This document shows, piece by piece, positions 9,081 through 17,291 of a DNA stretch of 64,000 bases. This DNA comes from Janibacter hoylei PVAS-1. Its GTDB lineage: Bacteria > Actinomycetota > Actinomycetes > Actinomycetales > Dermatophilaceae. Location: NCBI RefSeq assembly GCF_000297495.1, contig NZ_ALWX01000043.1, forward strand, positions 1 through 64,000, in the 5' to 3' direction. The notes beneath the pieces were generated by a model. The model worked only from the letters and a program-made list of their open reading frames with translations, was not told the origin of the DNA and searched no databases. Positions within the stretch are counted from its first letter, which is position 1, and each line of letters begins with the position of its first letter. Both the position numbers and the translations under genes were made by a program.

Positions 9081-10631
9081 TCAGCGGCGGCGGCGCGAGG
9101 TGCCGAAGATCGAGCGGGTGATCTCGCGCCCGATGACCGTGCCGGCCGAGCGCAGCGCCGACCTGAAGGCCGAGCTGCCGACGACCTTCTCGACGACGCC
9201 CGGCTCCTCCTTCGGCGGCGTGGGAGCCGTGGGCTGCGGTGGGGCGGCGGGCTCCCCCTTCGCCTCGTCCTGCGCCGGGGCGGCCTCGAGCTTGGCCGCG
9301 AGCTTTTCGTACGCGGACTCGCGGTCGAGGGCCTCCGTGTACTTCGGGGCGAGCGCGGAGCCGGCGGCCGTCTGCTCGAGCAGCTCTGGTGCCGACGGCG
9401 ACATGAGGGACTGCGGCGCGCGCATCATCGTGTGGGCGACCGGGGTCGGTGTCCCCTTCTCGGAGAGCACGGTGACGACCGCCTCGCCGGTGCCCAGCTG
9501 GGTGAGCAGCTCCTCGAGGTCGTACTCGGTGTGCGGGTAGGTCTTCACCGCCGCCTTGATCGCCTTGGCGTCCTCCGGGGTGAAGGCCCGCAGCTGGTGC
9601 TGCACCCTGTTGCCGAGCTGCGCGAGGACGTCGGCGGGGACGTCCTTGGGGCTCTGCGTCACGAAGAAGACACCGACCCCCTTGGAGCGGATGAGGCGCA
9701 CCGTCTGCTCGATCGCGTCCTGGAAGGCCTTGCTCGCCTCGTCGAAGAGCAGGTGCGCCTCGTCGAAGAAGAAGACGAGCTTCGGCTTGTCGACGTCGCC
9801 GACCTCCGGCAGGTCCTGGAAGAGGTCGGCGAGCAGCCACATGAGGAAGGTCGAGAAGAGCTGAGGCCGCTGCTGCACCGCAGGCAGCTCGAGGCAGGTG
9901 ACGATGCCCCGGCCGTCGTCGGCGACCCGCAGCAGGTCAGCCGTGTCGAACTCCGGCTCGCCGAAGAAGACGTCGGCGCCCTGGTCCTCGAAGGCGATGA
10001 GCTCGCGCAGGATCACCCCGGCCGTCGCGCTCGACAGACCACCCAGCGCCTTGAGCTCCGCCTTGCCCTCGTCGGAGACCAGGTGCTGGACGACCGCTCG
10101 CAGGTCCTTGAGGTCGAGCAGCGCCAGACCCTGCTTGTCGGCGAAGTGGAAGACCAGCCCCAGGCTCGACTCCTGCGTCGCGTTGAGCCCGAGGACCTTG
10201 CTCAGCAGGGTCGGGCCGAAGCTCGTGATCGTCGTGCGGATCGGGACGCCTGTGCCCTGCCCGCCGAGGGTGAGGAACTCGGTGGGGAAGGCGGTGGCCT
10301 GCCAGTCCTGCCCGATGGAGGTCGTGCGCGCGGCGAGCTTGTCGCCCCCTTCGCCGGGGGTGGCGATGCCCGAGAGGTCACCCTTGATGTCCGCGAGGAA
10401 GACGGGCACACCTGCCGCGGAGAGCTGCTCGGCCATGAGCTGCAGGCTCTTGGTCTTGCCCGTGCCGGTGGCGCCGGCCACGAGACCGTGCTTCGTCAGG
10501 CTCGCCAGCGGCACACGCACCGGCGCATCCGGCTGGGGAGCGCCGTCGAGCACCGCCGCGCCGAGGTCGACGGCGGGCGCCTCGAAGGTGTAGCCCGCGC
10601 GGATCTGGTCCAGGTGTGAAGAGTCGGTCAC
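9081..10631 (-). CDS. HerA-like ATPase, DUF853 family (YjgR-like)
   Basis: 516-residue P-loop ATPase of the HerA/FtsK superfamily. Walker A is GATGTGKTKS at residues 53-62, and Walker B is KLVFFFDEAHLLFDEA near residue 290. IRSKGVGVFFVTQSPKDVP follows, a sensor region typical of DUF853 proteins. Cellular role is unproven; relatives are called helicase HerA-like or YjgR. No membrane helix is seen. GTG at 10631 was chosen because it gives MTDSSHLDQIRAGYTF, the usual start, and leaves 51 bases to the divergent gene. The C-terminal 80 residues are an Ala/Pro/Glu linker plus a basic end. Two WXG100-like genes follow on the same strand. Confidence 0.88.
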   Translation of the reverse strand: MTDSSHLDQIRAGYTFEAPAVDLGAAVLDGAPQPDAPVRVPLASLTKHGLVAGATGTGKTKSLQLMAEQLSAAGVPVFLADIKGDLSGIATPGEGGDKLAARTTSIGQDWQATAFPTEFLTLGGQGTGVPIRTTITSFGPTLLSKVLGLNATQESSLGLVFHFADKQGLALLDLKDLRAVVQHLVSDEGKAELKALGGLSSATAGVILRELIAFEDQGADVFFGEPEFDTADLLRVADDGRGIVTCLELPAVQQRPQLFSTFLMWLLADLFQDLPEVGDVDKPKLVFFFDEAHLLFDEASKAFQDAIEQTVRLIRSKGVGVFFVTQSPKDVPADVLAQLGNRVQHQLRAFTPEDAKAIKAAVKTYPHTEYDLEELLTQLGTGEAVVTVLSEKGTPTPVAHTMMRAPQSLMSPSAPELLEQTAAGSALAPKYTEALDRESAYEKLAAKLEAAPAQDEAKGEPAAPPQPTAPTPPKEEPGVVEKVVGSSAFRSALRSAGTVIGREITRSIFGTSRRRR

Positions 10632-10682
10632 AAGCCCGAGACTAGTGCGGCGTGCGGTGACCGCCCCTCTTATCGTGTCTGC

Positions 10683-10983
10683 GTGATCTTCCAGTCCGTC
10701 GGCGACGACCGGCCCTACCCCGCGCACGGGCGCGTGACCCCCCCGCGACTGGGCCGACGTCCCACCGCGGCCCGTACGGCTCGAGCAGCTGACGACGACG
10801 AAGAGCTCGCTCAACCTCCACGACCTGCTCGCCGAGGACTCGACCTTCTACGGCGACCTCTTCCCGCACGTCGTCGTCTGGCGTGGCCGGCACTACCTCG
10901 AGGACGGTCTCCACCGCGCCCTGCGCGCCGCGCTGCAGCAGCGCTCGACCCTGCACGCCCGCGTCCTCGAGCTCGCCGACTGA
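10683..10983 (+). CDS. VapB-family-like small protein, frameshifted
   Basis: Begins with GTG at 10683 as MIFQSVGDDRPYPAHGRVTP. A neighbouring frame then continues DWADVPPRPVRLEQLTTTKS, and later DSTFYGDLFPHVVVWRGRHY and LEDGLHRALRAALQQR. The two halves meet at a run of seven Cs (10738-10744). Dropping one C gives an unbroken 99-residue protein matching a conserved actinobacterial family often labelled type II toxin-antitoxin VapB antitoxin. No PIN-domain toxin lies nearby, so that label is doubtful. The stop lies 7 bases before the next gene, in the same direction. Confidence 0.7.
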
Positions 10984-10990
10984 CACCGTC

Positions 10991-11494
10991 ATGGCCCAGG
11001 ACGAGTACGACACCCCCGGCGACGAGGGGCGCGCCCGGCGCCGACGGTCCGTCGTGACCTTCGCCGTCGTGCTGCTCCTGCTCTTCTTCGCGGTGTGGTA
11101 CGCGCTGTCGTACATCCGCGCCGACCGGGCCAGCGGCAGCGCCTCGACGTCGACGAGCACACCGGCACCGACGTGCACGCGCTCTCCGTCGGACGTCGAG
11201 GTCAACGTCTACAACGCGACCAACCGCGACGGGCTGGCCGCCCAGGTCGCCCGCCAGCTCAAGGCACGTGGCTTCACCGTCAAGACCGTCGCCAACGACC
11301 CCAAGAAGGTGACCGTCGAGGGAGCGGGCCAGCTGCGCTACGGCCGGGCCGGCAAGCCCGACGCCGACTTCGTCGCCGGGCACACCGGCCCCCTGCGCAA
11401 GCTGCAGGACTCCCGCACGCGCACCACGGTCGACATCGTCCTCGGCCCGGACTTCGAGCGGCTCGTCCGCTCCAGCGACGTCACTGCCTGCTGA
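10991..11494 (+). CDS. LytR C-terminal domain protein, single-pass membrane
   Basis: 167 residues: a short charged N-terminus, one membrane helix (SVVTFAVVLLLLFFAVWYAL, residues 20-39), a Ser/Thr linker and a LytR_C domain from about residue 65. That domain has the family core VEVNVYNATNRDGLAAQVAR and a C-terminal VDIVLGPDFERL. LytR_C domains occur alone or on LCP cell-wall ligases and are thought to act outside the membrane; the partner is unknown. It starts 7 bases after the VapB-like stop, so the two are probably co-transcribed. An LCP protein with the same type of domain is encoded at 50997-52568. Confidence 0.85.
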   Translation: MAQDEYDTPGDEGRARRRRSVVTFAVVLLLLFFAVWYALSYIRADRASGSASTSTSTPAPTCTRSPSDVEVNVYNATNRDGLAAQVARQLKARGFTVKTVANDPKKVTVEGAGQLRYGRAGKPDADFVAGHTGPLRKLQDSRTRTTVDIVLGPDFERLVRSSDVTAC

Positions 11495-11526
11495 CCCGCA
11501 CCCCCGGCACGGGGCGCTCCTTTCGG

Positions 11527-11877
11527 TCAGGGGCGGGTCGTCGTCAGCTCGACCTTGTCGTCGCCGACGACGTCGCAGGTGATCGTCGTGTCGACGATCT
11601 GGAAGCTGCTGCCCTGGGTGCACGTGCTCTCCACGCCGCCGGCCTGGATGAGCGCCTCGCCACCCTGCTTCGCCGACACCAGCCGGATCCGGTCAGCCGA
11701 CTTCAGCCCGTGGTCCTTGTCGTACGGCCGCGGGAAGTCGTGGAACTGGTCGCCCTGGATCTTGATCTTGCAGGTGTTGTCGGTGTCGCACTTCGAGCTC
11801 CACGTGTCGCAGGCGGCCAGTGGCAGGACCGCCACGACCACGGCGGCGGGGACGAGGGCTCGCATGATCTGACGCAT
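11527..11877 (-). CDS. small lipoprotein of unknown function
   Basis: 116 residues. The N-terminus MRQIMRALVPAAVVVAVLPL ends in the lipobox LAAC with Cys23, so the protein should be lipidated and displayed outside the membrane. The mature part has four more cysteines (near residues 31, 37, 84 and 99), allowing two disulfides, and a repeated Thr/Asp-rich beta-like pattern. No family recognised. The ATG at 11877 was preferred to an upstream TTG. It converges with the LytR_C gene. Confidence 0.7.
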   Translation of the reverse strand: MRQIMRALVPAAVVVAVLPLAACDTWSSKCDTDNTCKIKIQGDQFHDFPRPYDKDHGLKSADRIRLVSAKQGGEALIQAGGVESTCTQGSSFQIVDTTITCDVVGDDKVELTTTRP

Positions 11878-11932
11878 GCCCCCAGACAACCAGACGCGGC
11901 GCGGTCCGTCCCGTCACGACCGTGTGACACGA

Positions 11933-11968
11933 CGAAGGTCCCACCCGGCGAGCCGGGTGGGACCTTCG
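11933..11968 (-). terminator. strong hairpin downstream of tRNA-Ser(CGA)
   Basis: Perfect 16-bp arms (cgaaggtcccacccgg) around a 4-base loop, ending 9 bases past the 3' end of the minus-strand tRNA gene. Confidence 0.65.
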
Positions 11969-11977
11969 GTCAGCTGG

Positions 11978-12064
11978 CGGTGGCGGTGGGATTTGAACCC
12001 ACGGTCGGCGTCAACCGACAAACGCTTTCGAGGCGTTCTCCTTAGGCCGCTCGGACACGCCACC
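11978..12064 (-). tRNA. tRNA-Ser (anticodon CGA)
   Basis: 87-base class II tRNA on the minus strand. Acceptor GGTGGCG pairs CGCCACC with discriminator G. The anticodon loop CTCGAAA sits in an AACGC/GCGTT stem, with a long variable arm and T arm GTGGGTTCAAATCCCAC. It reads UCG. Confidence 0.97.
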
Positions 12065-12128
12065 GCGGAGCACAATACAAGGTCGAGGCGGTCTGCCCCC
12101 AATCGGGCGAAGGGAGCACCCCCTCCCC

Positions 12129-12623
12129 TCATCGCTGCGCGGCCCCGCGGTGCTCGGCGAAGAAGTCCAGGAGGAGGCGGGCGCACTCCCCTTCGCGCAC
12201 CCCGCCGACGACCTCGGCGCGGTGGATAGATCGGCGGTCGCGCACGACGTCCCACACCGACCCGCAGGCGCCGGCCTTGGCGTCCCACGCGCCGAGGACC
12301 ACCCTCGGGACGCGGGCCGCGACCACCGCACCGGCGCACATGGCGCAGGGCTCGAGGGTGACGACGAGGGTGCACCCCTCGAGGCGCCACTCCCCCTTCG
12401 CCTCGGCCGCGGCACGCAGGGCGACGACCTCGGCGTGACCGGTCGGGTCACCGTCCCGCTCACGGGTGTTGCGCCCTTCGCCGATGATCTCGCCGGCCGC
12501 GTCGACGACGACGGCACCGACGGGGATGTCGCCGTCGGCGACCGCCGCTGCCGCCAGCTCGAGGGCACGACCCATCCACGTCTCCTCCGCGGGGCGGGAC
12601 GGGCGGGTGCGGTCGCAACTCAC
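12129..12623 (-). CDS. tadA: tRNA-specific adenosine deaminase
   Basis: Deaminates A34 to inosine in tRNA-Arg(ACG), the substrate encoded at 43643-43715. The zinc-binding deaminase motifs are GHAEVVALR (His and catalytic Glu) and [10 protein letters not shown] (two Cys). IPVGAVVVD near the start and a C-terminal [11 protein letters not shown] are usual for the family. The ATG at 12575 would begin directly at MGRALELA. The GTG at 12623 adds 16 residues including EETW, which aligns with the EYW that precedes this helix in E. coli TadA, so I prefer the longer form of 164 residues. The start is uncertain, the family is not. Divergent from upp. Confidence 0.93.
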   Translation of the reverse strand: MSCDRTRPSRPAEETWMGRALELAAAAVADGDIPVGAVVVDAAGEIIGEGRNTRERDGDPTGHAEVVALRAAAEAKGEWRLEGCTLVVTLEPCAMCAGAVVAARVPRVVLGAWDAKAGACGSVWDVVRDRRSIHRAEVVGGVREGECARLLLDFFAEHRGAAQR

Positions 12624-12656
12624 GGGACCAGTGTCGCGCACGGTAGTTTGCGAGGC

Positions 12657-13295
12657 ATGCGCGTCATCGTCGCGGACCACCCGCTCATCGCCCACAAGCT
12701 GACCTACCTGCGGCACAAGGGCACCGACAGCCCGACCTTTCGCCGGCTCGCGGACGAGCTCGTCACCCTGCTCGCCTACGAGGCGACCCGTGAGGTCCGC
12801 ACCGAGCCCTTCGACATCGAGACGCCCGTCGGCCCGACGACCGGGATGCGGCTGTCGACGCCCAAGCCGCTCGTCGTGCCGATCCTGCGTGCCGGCCTCG
12901 GCATGCTCGAGGGCATGGTGCGGCTGCTGCCGACCGCTGAGGTCGGCTTCCTCGGCATGCTGCGCAACGAGGAGACGCTCGAGGCGGTGACCTACGCCAA
13001 CCGGCTGCCCGACGACCTCTCGGGCCGTCAGTGCTATGTCATCGACCCCATGCTGGCGACCGGCGGCACGCTCGCCATGTCGATCCGCTACCTCGTCGAG
13101 CGGGGCGCCGACGACATCACCGCCGTCACCCTGCTCGCGGCGCCCGAGGGCATCGAGGCGCTCGAGCGCGAGCTCGCCGACCTCCACGTGCCGATCACCC
13201 TCGTGACGGCGGCCGTCGACGAGCGGCTCGACGAGCAGGGCTACATCGTGCCCGGCCTCGGCGACGCCGGTGACCGGCTCTACGGCGTGGTCTGA
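12657..13295 (+). CDS. upp: uracil phosphoribosyltransferase
   Basis: Pyrimidine salvage enzyme: uracil plus PRPP gives UMP. 212 residues, normal length. Visible are the N-terminal [15 protein letters not shown], the dimer/GTP region [13 protein letters not shown], the PRPP-binding loop [13 protein letters not shown] near residue 123 and the C-terminal uracil loop [16 protein letters not shown]. The gene is divergent from tadA, with 33 bases between the chosen starts, so the two share a promoter region. Confidence 0.97.
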   Translation: MRVIVADHPLIAHKLTYLRHKGTDSPTFRRLADELVTLLAYEATREVRTEPFDIETPVGPTTGMRLSTPKPLVVPILRAGLGMLEGMVRLLPTAEVGFLGMLRNEETLEAVTYANRLPDDLSGRQCYVIDPMLATGGTLAMSIRYLVERGADDITAVTLLAAPEGIEALERELADLHVPITLVTAAVDERLDEQGYIVPGLGDAGDRLYGVV

Positions 13296-13386
13296 CCGTC
13301 ACACCTGTCACATCTGCAACACTGGGGCGGATCCACGCCCCCGTGGACCCGCGCAGCGACCGCAGACGACGGAGAAGAACGAGCCC

Positions 13387-13560
13387 ATGAACGCGCCGCC
13401 GATCAAGAAGATCGTCCTCTGGCTGCTCACGATCTTCCTCCTCTACGCCATCCTCACCTCGCCGACCGAGGCCGCCAACATCGTCGGCTCCGCCTGGGAC
13501 GTCGTCGCCAACGGCGTGACCAACATCGGCAGGTTCTTCGACTCGCTCATCGCGAGGTAG
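13387..13560 (+). CDS. small single-pass membrane protein
   Basis: 57 residues from the ATG at 13387, after an agacgacggagaag-type purine-rich leader. KKIVLWLLTIFLLYAIL (residues 7-23) is a membrane helix followed by a short soluble tail. No family recognised. The stop codon lies 2 bases before the PH-domain gene, so the two are almost surely one operon and the small protein may assist its neighbour. Confidence 0.7.
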   Translation: MNAPPIKKIVLWLLTIFLLYAILTSPTEAANIVGSAWDVVANGVTNIGRFFDSLIAR

Positions 13561-13562
13561 CC

Positions 13563-14300
13563 GTGGCGGCGGAGGTCGGGCACCGGGGCCTGCGCAAGTA
13601 CCTGCTGCCCGGCGAGACCCCCGTGGCCGAGATCCGCCACCACCGGATCGTCCTGCTCAAGCCCTTCGCGATCACCGTCGCGGCGCTCGCGCTCGTCGTC
13701 TGGCTCGACATCTCGGTCAGCGATGCGGGCAGCGCGATCCTCCCCTACCTGTGGTGGGCCTGGCTGGCCGTCGTCGGCTGGGCCGCCTGGCAGTGGATCG
13801 AGTGGCGGCACACCCGCGTCGTCGCCACCGACAAGCGGATCGTCCTCTTCGAGGGGTGGATCAACCACAAGGTCTCGATGATGCCACTCAAGAAGGTCAC
13901 CGACATGGGCTACGAGCGCTCCTTGCTCGGCCGCATCCTCGGCTACGGGACCTTCGTCCTCGAGAGCGCCGGCCAGGACCAGGCGCTCTCGAGCATCGAG
14001 TTCGTGCCCGACCCCGACGACAACTACCGGGCCATCTGCTCGGTCGTCTTCGGCATGGGTGTCGTGGACGACGAGGACGAAGGGGGCCCCGCGGACGAGG
14101 AGCCTGCGTGGGAGACCTCGGCCGACTTCACCACCCGCCTCGGCGTCGTCGACGGCGTCTACGTCGGCGGGCCGCCGCCGGCGGCCGACGGGTCCGCAGT
14201 CGGGCACGGCGCCTCCATCTACCGCAGCCGCGACCTCGTGCGCGAGGACCGCGACGCCGACACCGGCGAGCTGCCGCCCTACGACCCCGACGCCTACTGA
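13563..14300 (+). CDS. PH domain-containing membrane protein (bPH2/YdbT-like)
   Basis: 245 residues from the GTG at 13563. Two membrane helices (about residues 38-55 and 62-82) precede a bacterial PH domain at about 85-165. It has the typical RHTRVVATDKRIVLFEGW and SMMPLKKVTDMGYERSLLGRILGYGTF. The last 70 residues are acidic and unstructured. Bacterial PH proteins of this kind sit in the membrane with a cytoplasmic PH domain; the ligand is unknown. It forms an operon with the 57-residue membrane protein and is followed by an 80-bp palindrome. Confidence 0.85.
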   Translation: MAAEVGHRGLRKYLLPGETPVAEIRHHRIVLLKPFAITVAALALVVWLDISVSDAGSAILPYLWWAWLAVVGWAAWQWIEWRHTRVVATDKRIVLFEGWINHKVSMMPLKKVTDMGYERSLLGRILGYGTFVLESAGQDQALSSIEFVPDPDDNYRAICSVVFGMGVVDDEDEGGPADEEPAWETSADFTTRLGVVDGVYVGGPPPAADGSAVGHGASIYRSRDLVREDRDADTGELPPYDPDAY

Positions 14301-14319
14301 CGCCCCTCCCCCCTTCGTA

Positions 14320-14399
14320 TTTCCCTACGGAAATCGCACCCCCCGGGCCGCATCTCCCTAGGGAGATGCGGCCCGGGGGGTGCGATTTCCGTAGGGAAA
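14320..14399. repeat. perfect 80-bp palindrome between convergent genes
   Basis: Two 40-base arms are exact reverse complements with no loop, centred on ctccctagggag at 14354-14365. Inside lie a tttccctacggaaat half and a gccgcatctccct half, both related to the CTAG palindromes at 25676, 30481 and 34843. It separates the PH-domain gene from the leftward membrane-protein gene and may end transcription from both sides. An arm this long could also extrude as a cruciform. Confidence 0.9.
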
Positions 14400-14430
14400 C
14401 GTGCAGGGAGGGTAAGCGGGGTCGGGCGGG

Positions 14431-15393
14431 TCAGGCGGGGTCGGAGTCGCGCATGCGGCGCAGCGCCGTAACCGCCTCCCAGCCGCAGATGACGACGATG
14501 CCGACGGCCACGGCCGGCAGCAAGACGCTCCAGTCCTCGCTCCACCCGAAGGTCTCGTGGAACTGCGCCGGCAGGTCGGTCAGCAGCCGGTCGGTGAGCA
14601 GCAGCCAGACGAGCGCCACACCCGAGACGACGGCGCTCACCAGGCTCACGGCCGCGAGCGGGGCGGACCAGCCGCCGCGCGCCCACGCCGCCACGGTGAC
14701 GAGGACGTCGACGGCGAGGAAGCCGATGATCAGCCCCTGCCAGCCCATACCCAGCGCCGGGTCGAGCACCTGGACGGCGTGCTCGCCGACTCCTCCCCAC
14801 TGCCACACGCACAGGCCGATGACGACGAGGGTCGAGACGACCTCGAGGAGCATCTCCGCCATCCCGGCACGACGCGCGCGGTCGGCTGGGTCCGCGAGCT
14901 CGTCCGGGTCCCACGTGCCGACGAGGCCCTGCTGCTCGCCGGGGCTGCCGTAGCGCTCGGCGACCGCGAAGACGAGCGTGGTCCAGAAGACGACGTGCAC
15001 CGCCACGTGGAAGGCGAGCGCAGCACCCTCACCGACGATCTCGCCGAAGCCCGCGTCGCTGCCGAAGGCGTGCGCGACGACGGTGCCGAGCACCGCGAGC
15101 GGGACGAGGATGACGAGCAGCAGCCGGACCAGCCGCACCCACGAGGGGAAGTACACCGGCCCGACGAGGTGGTTGGGCCGACCTCCGTACTCACGGGCCA
15201 GGACGTCGGGGTCGCCGAGACCCACGATCGTCTCGCGTTCGGCCGCAGCCGGCGCCTCACCGGCAGCGACCTTCCCTTCGACCGTCTCCTCGATCGTGCC
15301 GCGCAGCTCGCGGGCGACGTCCGGCCCGGTCTCCGGCGGGAGCTGTCGGGTCACGGTCCACACATATCGGTCGGTCAGGCTCGTGCCACTCAT
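14431..15393 (-). CDS. multi-pass membrane protein with HAAS/permease-prefix-like N-terminus
   Basis: 320 residues from the ATG at 15393, which overlaps the PadR stop codon (ATGA). The N-terminal 75 residues (TDRYVWTVTRQLPPETGPDV and onward to GLGDPDVLAREYGG) match the helical signalling or permease-prefix module often encoded behind PadR regulators. Six to seven membrane helices follow, near residues 85-105, 120-142, 180-200, 215-235, 245-265 and 295-312. Function is unknown. It is probably under control of its PadR partner. Confidence 0.8.
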   Translation of the reverse strand: MSGTSLTDRYVWTVTRQLPPETGPDVARELRGTIEETVEGKVAAGEAPAAAERETIVGLGDPDVLAREYGGRPNHLVGPVYFPSWVRLVRLLLVILVPLAVLGTVVAHAFGSDAGFGEIVGEGAALAFHVAVHVVFWTTLVFAVAERYGSPGEQQGLVGTWDPDELADPADRARRAGMAEMLLEVVSTLVVIGLCVWQWGGVGEHAVQVLDPALGMGWQGLIIGFLAVDVLVTVAAWARGGWSAPLAAVSLVSAVVSGVALVWLLLTDRLLTDLPAQFHETFGWSEDWSVLLPAVAVGIVVICGWEAVTALRRMRDSDPA

Positions 15394-15725
15394 GACTGGT
15401 CTCCGTCCAGTGCCGCGACCGCCGCATCGAGCGATCGCCATTCGGTCATCAGGTGGGCGCGCAGGTCGGCGCCAGCCGGGCTCGTGCGGTAGAACTTCCG
15501 CGGCCTGGCCTCGTCGGTGTTCCACTCGCTCGTCAGCAGGCCCTGCTTCTCCAGGCGCCGCAGGAGCGGGTAGAGCGTGTTGCCGTCCACCGCGAAGCCC
15601 GCGGTGTCGAGCGTCTCGAGCAGCGCGTAGCCGTAGCGCGGCTCGTCGAGGATCGCCAGGGCGGCGAGCACGACGGTCCCCCGCCTCAGCTCCTGCAGGT
15701 GCCCTGCGAGCAGTTCATCGTCCAT
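15390..15725 (-). CDS. PadR family transcriptional regulator
   Basis: 111-residue winged-helix regulator. LRRGTVVLAALAILDEPRYG begins the domain, and GNTLYPLLRRLEKQGLL is the recognition helix region of PadR. A C-terminal helix for dimerisation spans the last 25 residues. It overlaps the membrane protein gene by four bases (ATGA). A perfect inverted repeat covers its own start codon, so negative autoregulation is likely. The effector is unknown. Confidence 0.92.
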   Translation of the reverse strand: MDDELLAGHLQELRRGTVVLAALAILDEPRYGYALLETLDTAGFAVDGNTLYPLLRRLEKQGLLTSEWNTDEARPRKFYRTSPAGADLRAHLMTEWRSLDAAVAALDGDQS

Positions 15726-15750
15726 GCGTCACACTCTAGTGTGTGACGCA
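15725..15750. promoter_or_regulatory. probable PadR operator
   Basis: Perfect 10-bp inverted repeat, TGCGTCACAC and GTGTGACGCA, around a 6-base spacer TCTAGT. Its left end abuts the first base of the padR start codon. Size and symmetry suit a PadR dimer site for autorepression of the padR-membrane protein operon. It is inferred from position and symmetry only. Confidence 0.7.
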
Positions 15751-15781
15751 CAGTATTGTCCATGGCACTTCGTGGAGATGC

Positions 15782-15823
15782 CGAAGGGCGGCGCCCACCC
15801 GACCGGGTGAGCGCCGCCCTTCG
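15782..15823 (-). terminator. hairpin downstream of pntB
   Basis: 19-bp arms (cgaagggcggcgcccaccc against its complement, one mismatch) around a 4-base loop, 17 bases past the pntB stop codon. Confidence 0.6.
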
Positions 15824-15839
15824 CTGCGGTCGGCCTGCC

Positions 15840-17288
15840 TCAGAGGGCCTTGAGGATCTCGCCCACCTTGTCCTTGGCGTCGCCGAAGAGCATCTGCGTG
15901 TTGTCCCGGAAGAAGAGTGGGTTCTGCACGCCGGCGTAGCCGGTGGCCATGGAGCGCTTGAAGACGACGACGTCCTTGGCGTTCCACACCTCGAGCACGG
16001 GCATGCCGGCAATCGGGCTGCTCGGGTCCTCCGCCGCGGCCGGGTTGACCGTGTCGTTGGCACCGATGACGAGGACGACGTCGGTCTCGGGGAAGTCGTC
16101 GTTGATCTCGTCCATCTCGAGCACGACGTCGTAGGGGACCTTCGCCTCGGCGAGCAGCACGTTCATGTGCCCGGGCAGACGGCCGGCCACCGGGTGGATG
16201 CCGAAGCGGACGTCCACCCCCTTCGCCCGCAGCTTGGCGGTGAGGTCGGCGACGGGGTACTGCGCCTGCGCCACGGCCATGCCGTAGCCCGGGGCGATGA
16301 CGACGGACGAGGCGTCGGAGAGCAGCTCGGCGACCTGCTCGGCCTGGATCTCGCGGTGCTCGCCGTAGTCCTTGTCCTCACCCGTCACCTGACCGTCGGA
16401 GCCGAAGCCACCGGCGATGACGGAGACGAAGGAGCGGTTCATCGCCTTGCACATGATGTACGAGAGGAAGGCACCGGAGGACCCGACGAGCGCACCGGTG
16501 ACGATGAGCAGGTCGTTGGAGAGCATGAAGCCCGCGGCGGCCGCGGCCCAGCCCGAATAGCTGTTGAGCATCGACACGACGACCGGCATGTCGCCGCCGC
16601 CGATGGAGGCCACGAGGTGCCAGCCGAAGAGCAGGGCGATGACCGTCATGATCGCGAGCGGGATGATCGACGGGGAGACGACGAACCACACGCACAGCGC
16701 GACCGAGACGAGCACGGCGAGCAGGTTGAGCCAGTGGCGGGCCGGGAGCACGAGCGGCGAGGACTTGATCTTCGCGCTGAGCTTGAGGTAGGCGACGATC
16801 GAGCCGGTGAAGGTCACGGCACCGATGAAGACACCGATGAAGACCTCACCGTTGTGGATGCCGACCATGTCGATCGCCTCGAGCCGCTTGTGCTCGGCGA
16901 CCGCCTCCGGGCTGTCACCGTGCGACGCGAAGAAGGTGTTGTAGCCGACGAGCACGGCGGCCAGACCGACGAAGGAGTGCATCATGGCGATGAGCTCCGG
17001 CATGCCGGTCATCTCGACCCGACGGGCGATGCGGATGCCGATGAGACCACCCAGGGCCATGGTGACGACGAGGACGCCGAGGCCCCACTTGCCGGCATCG
17101 GTGGCCGCACCCTCGCCGTAGACCCCGTCGACGACGAGGGCGATCGTGGCGAGGAGGGCGATGGCCATGCCGGCCATCCCGAACCAGTTGCCGTGCTTGG
17201 CCGACTCGTGCTTGCTCAGGCCGGCGAGGGAGAGGATGAAAAGGAGCGCCGCGACGATGTAGGCGGCGGTGACGACGGTGGACAGCAC
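15840..17288 (-). CDS. pntB: NAD(P) transhydrogenase subunit beta
   Basis: Proton-translocating transhydrogenase subunit, with a membrane domain II and the NADP(H)-binding domain III. The 482-residue product has about eight to nine membrane helices in the first 280 residues. Domain III follows from about residue 300, with [20 protein letters not shown] as the NADP loop and [18 protein letters not shown] and [16 protein letters not shown] as conserved blocks. The GTG at 17288 fits the family N-terminus. The pntA stop lies 3 bases upstream. The enzyme couples proton entry to NADPH formation. Confidence 0.96.
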   Translation of the reverse strand: MLSTVVTAAYIVAALLFILSLAGLSKHESAKHGNWFGMAGMAIALLATIALVVDGVYGEGAATDAGKWGLGVLVVTMALGGLIGIRIARRVEMTGMPELIAMMHSFVGLAAVLVGYNTFFASHGDSPEAVAEHKRLEAIDMVGIHNGEVFIGVFIGAVTFTGSIVAYLKLSAKIKSSPLVLPARHWLNLLAVLVSVALCVWFVVSPSIIPLAIMTVIALLFGWHLVASIGGGDMPVVVSMLNSYSGWAAAAAGFMLSNDLLIVTGALVGSSGAFLSYIMCKAMNRSFVSVIAGGFGSDGQVTGEDKDYGEHREIQAEQVAELLSDASSVVIAPGYGMAVAQAQYPVADLTAKLRAKGVDVRFGIHPVAGRLPGHMNVLLAEAKVPYDVVLEMDEINDDFPETDVVLVIGANDTVNPAAAEDPSSPIAGMPVLEVWNAKDVVVFKRSMATGYAGVQNPLFFRDNTQMLFGDAKDKVGEILKAL

Positions 17289-17291
17289 GAC

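Noticed and set aside
10683-10983. Complete VapBC toxin-antitoxin module
   Set aside because: No PIN-domain toxin adjoins it; the family label rests on weak resemblance only.
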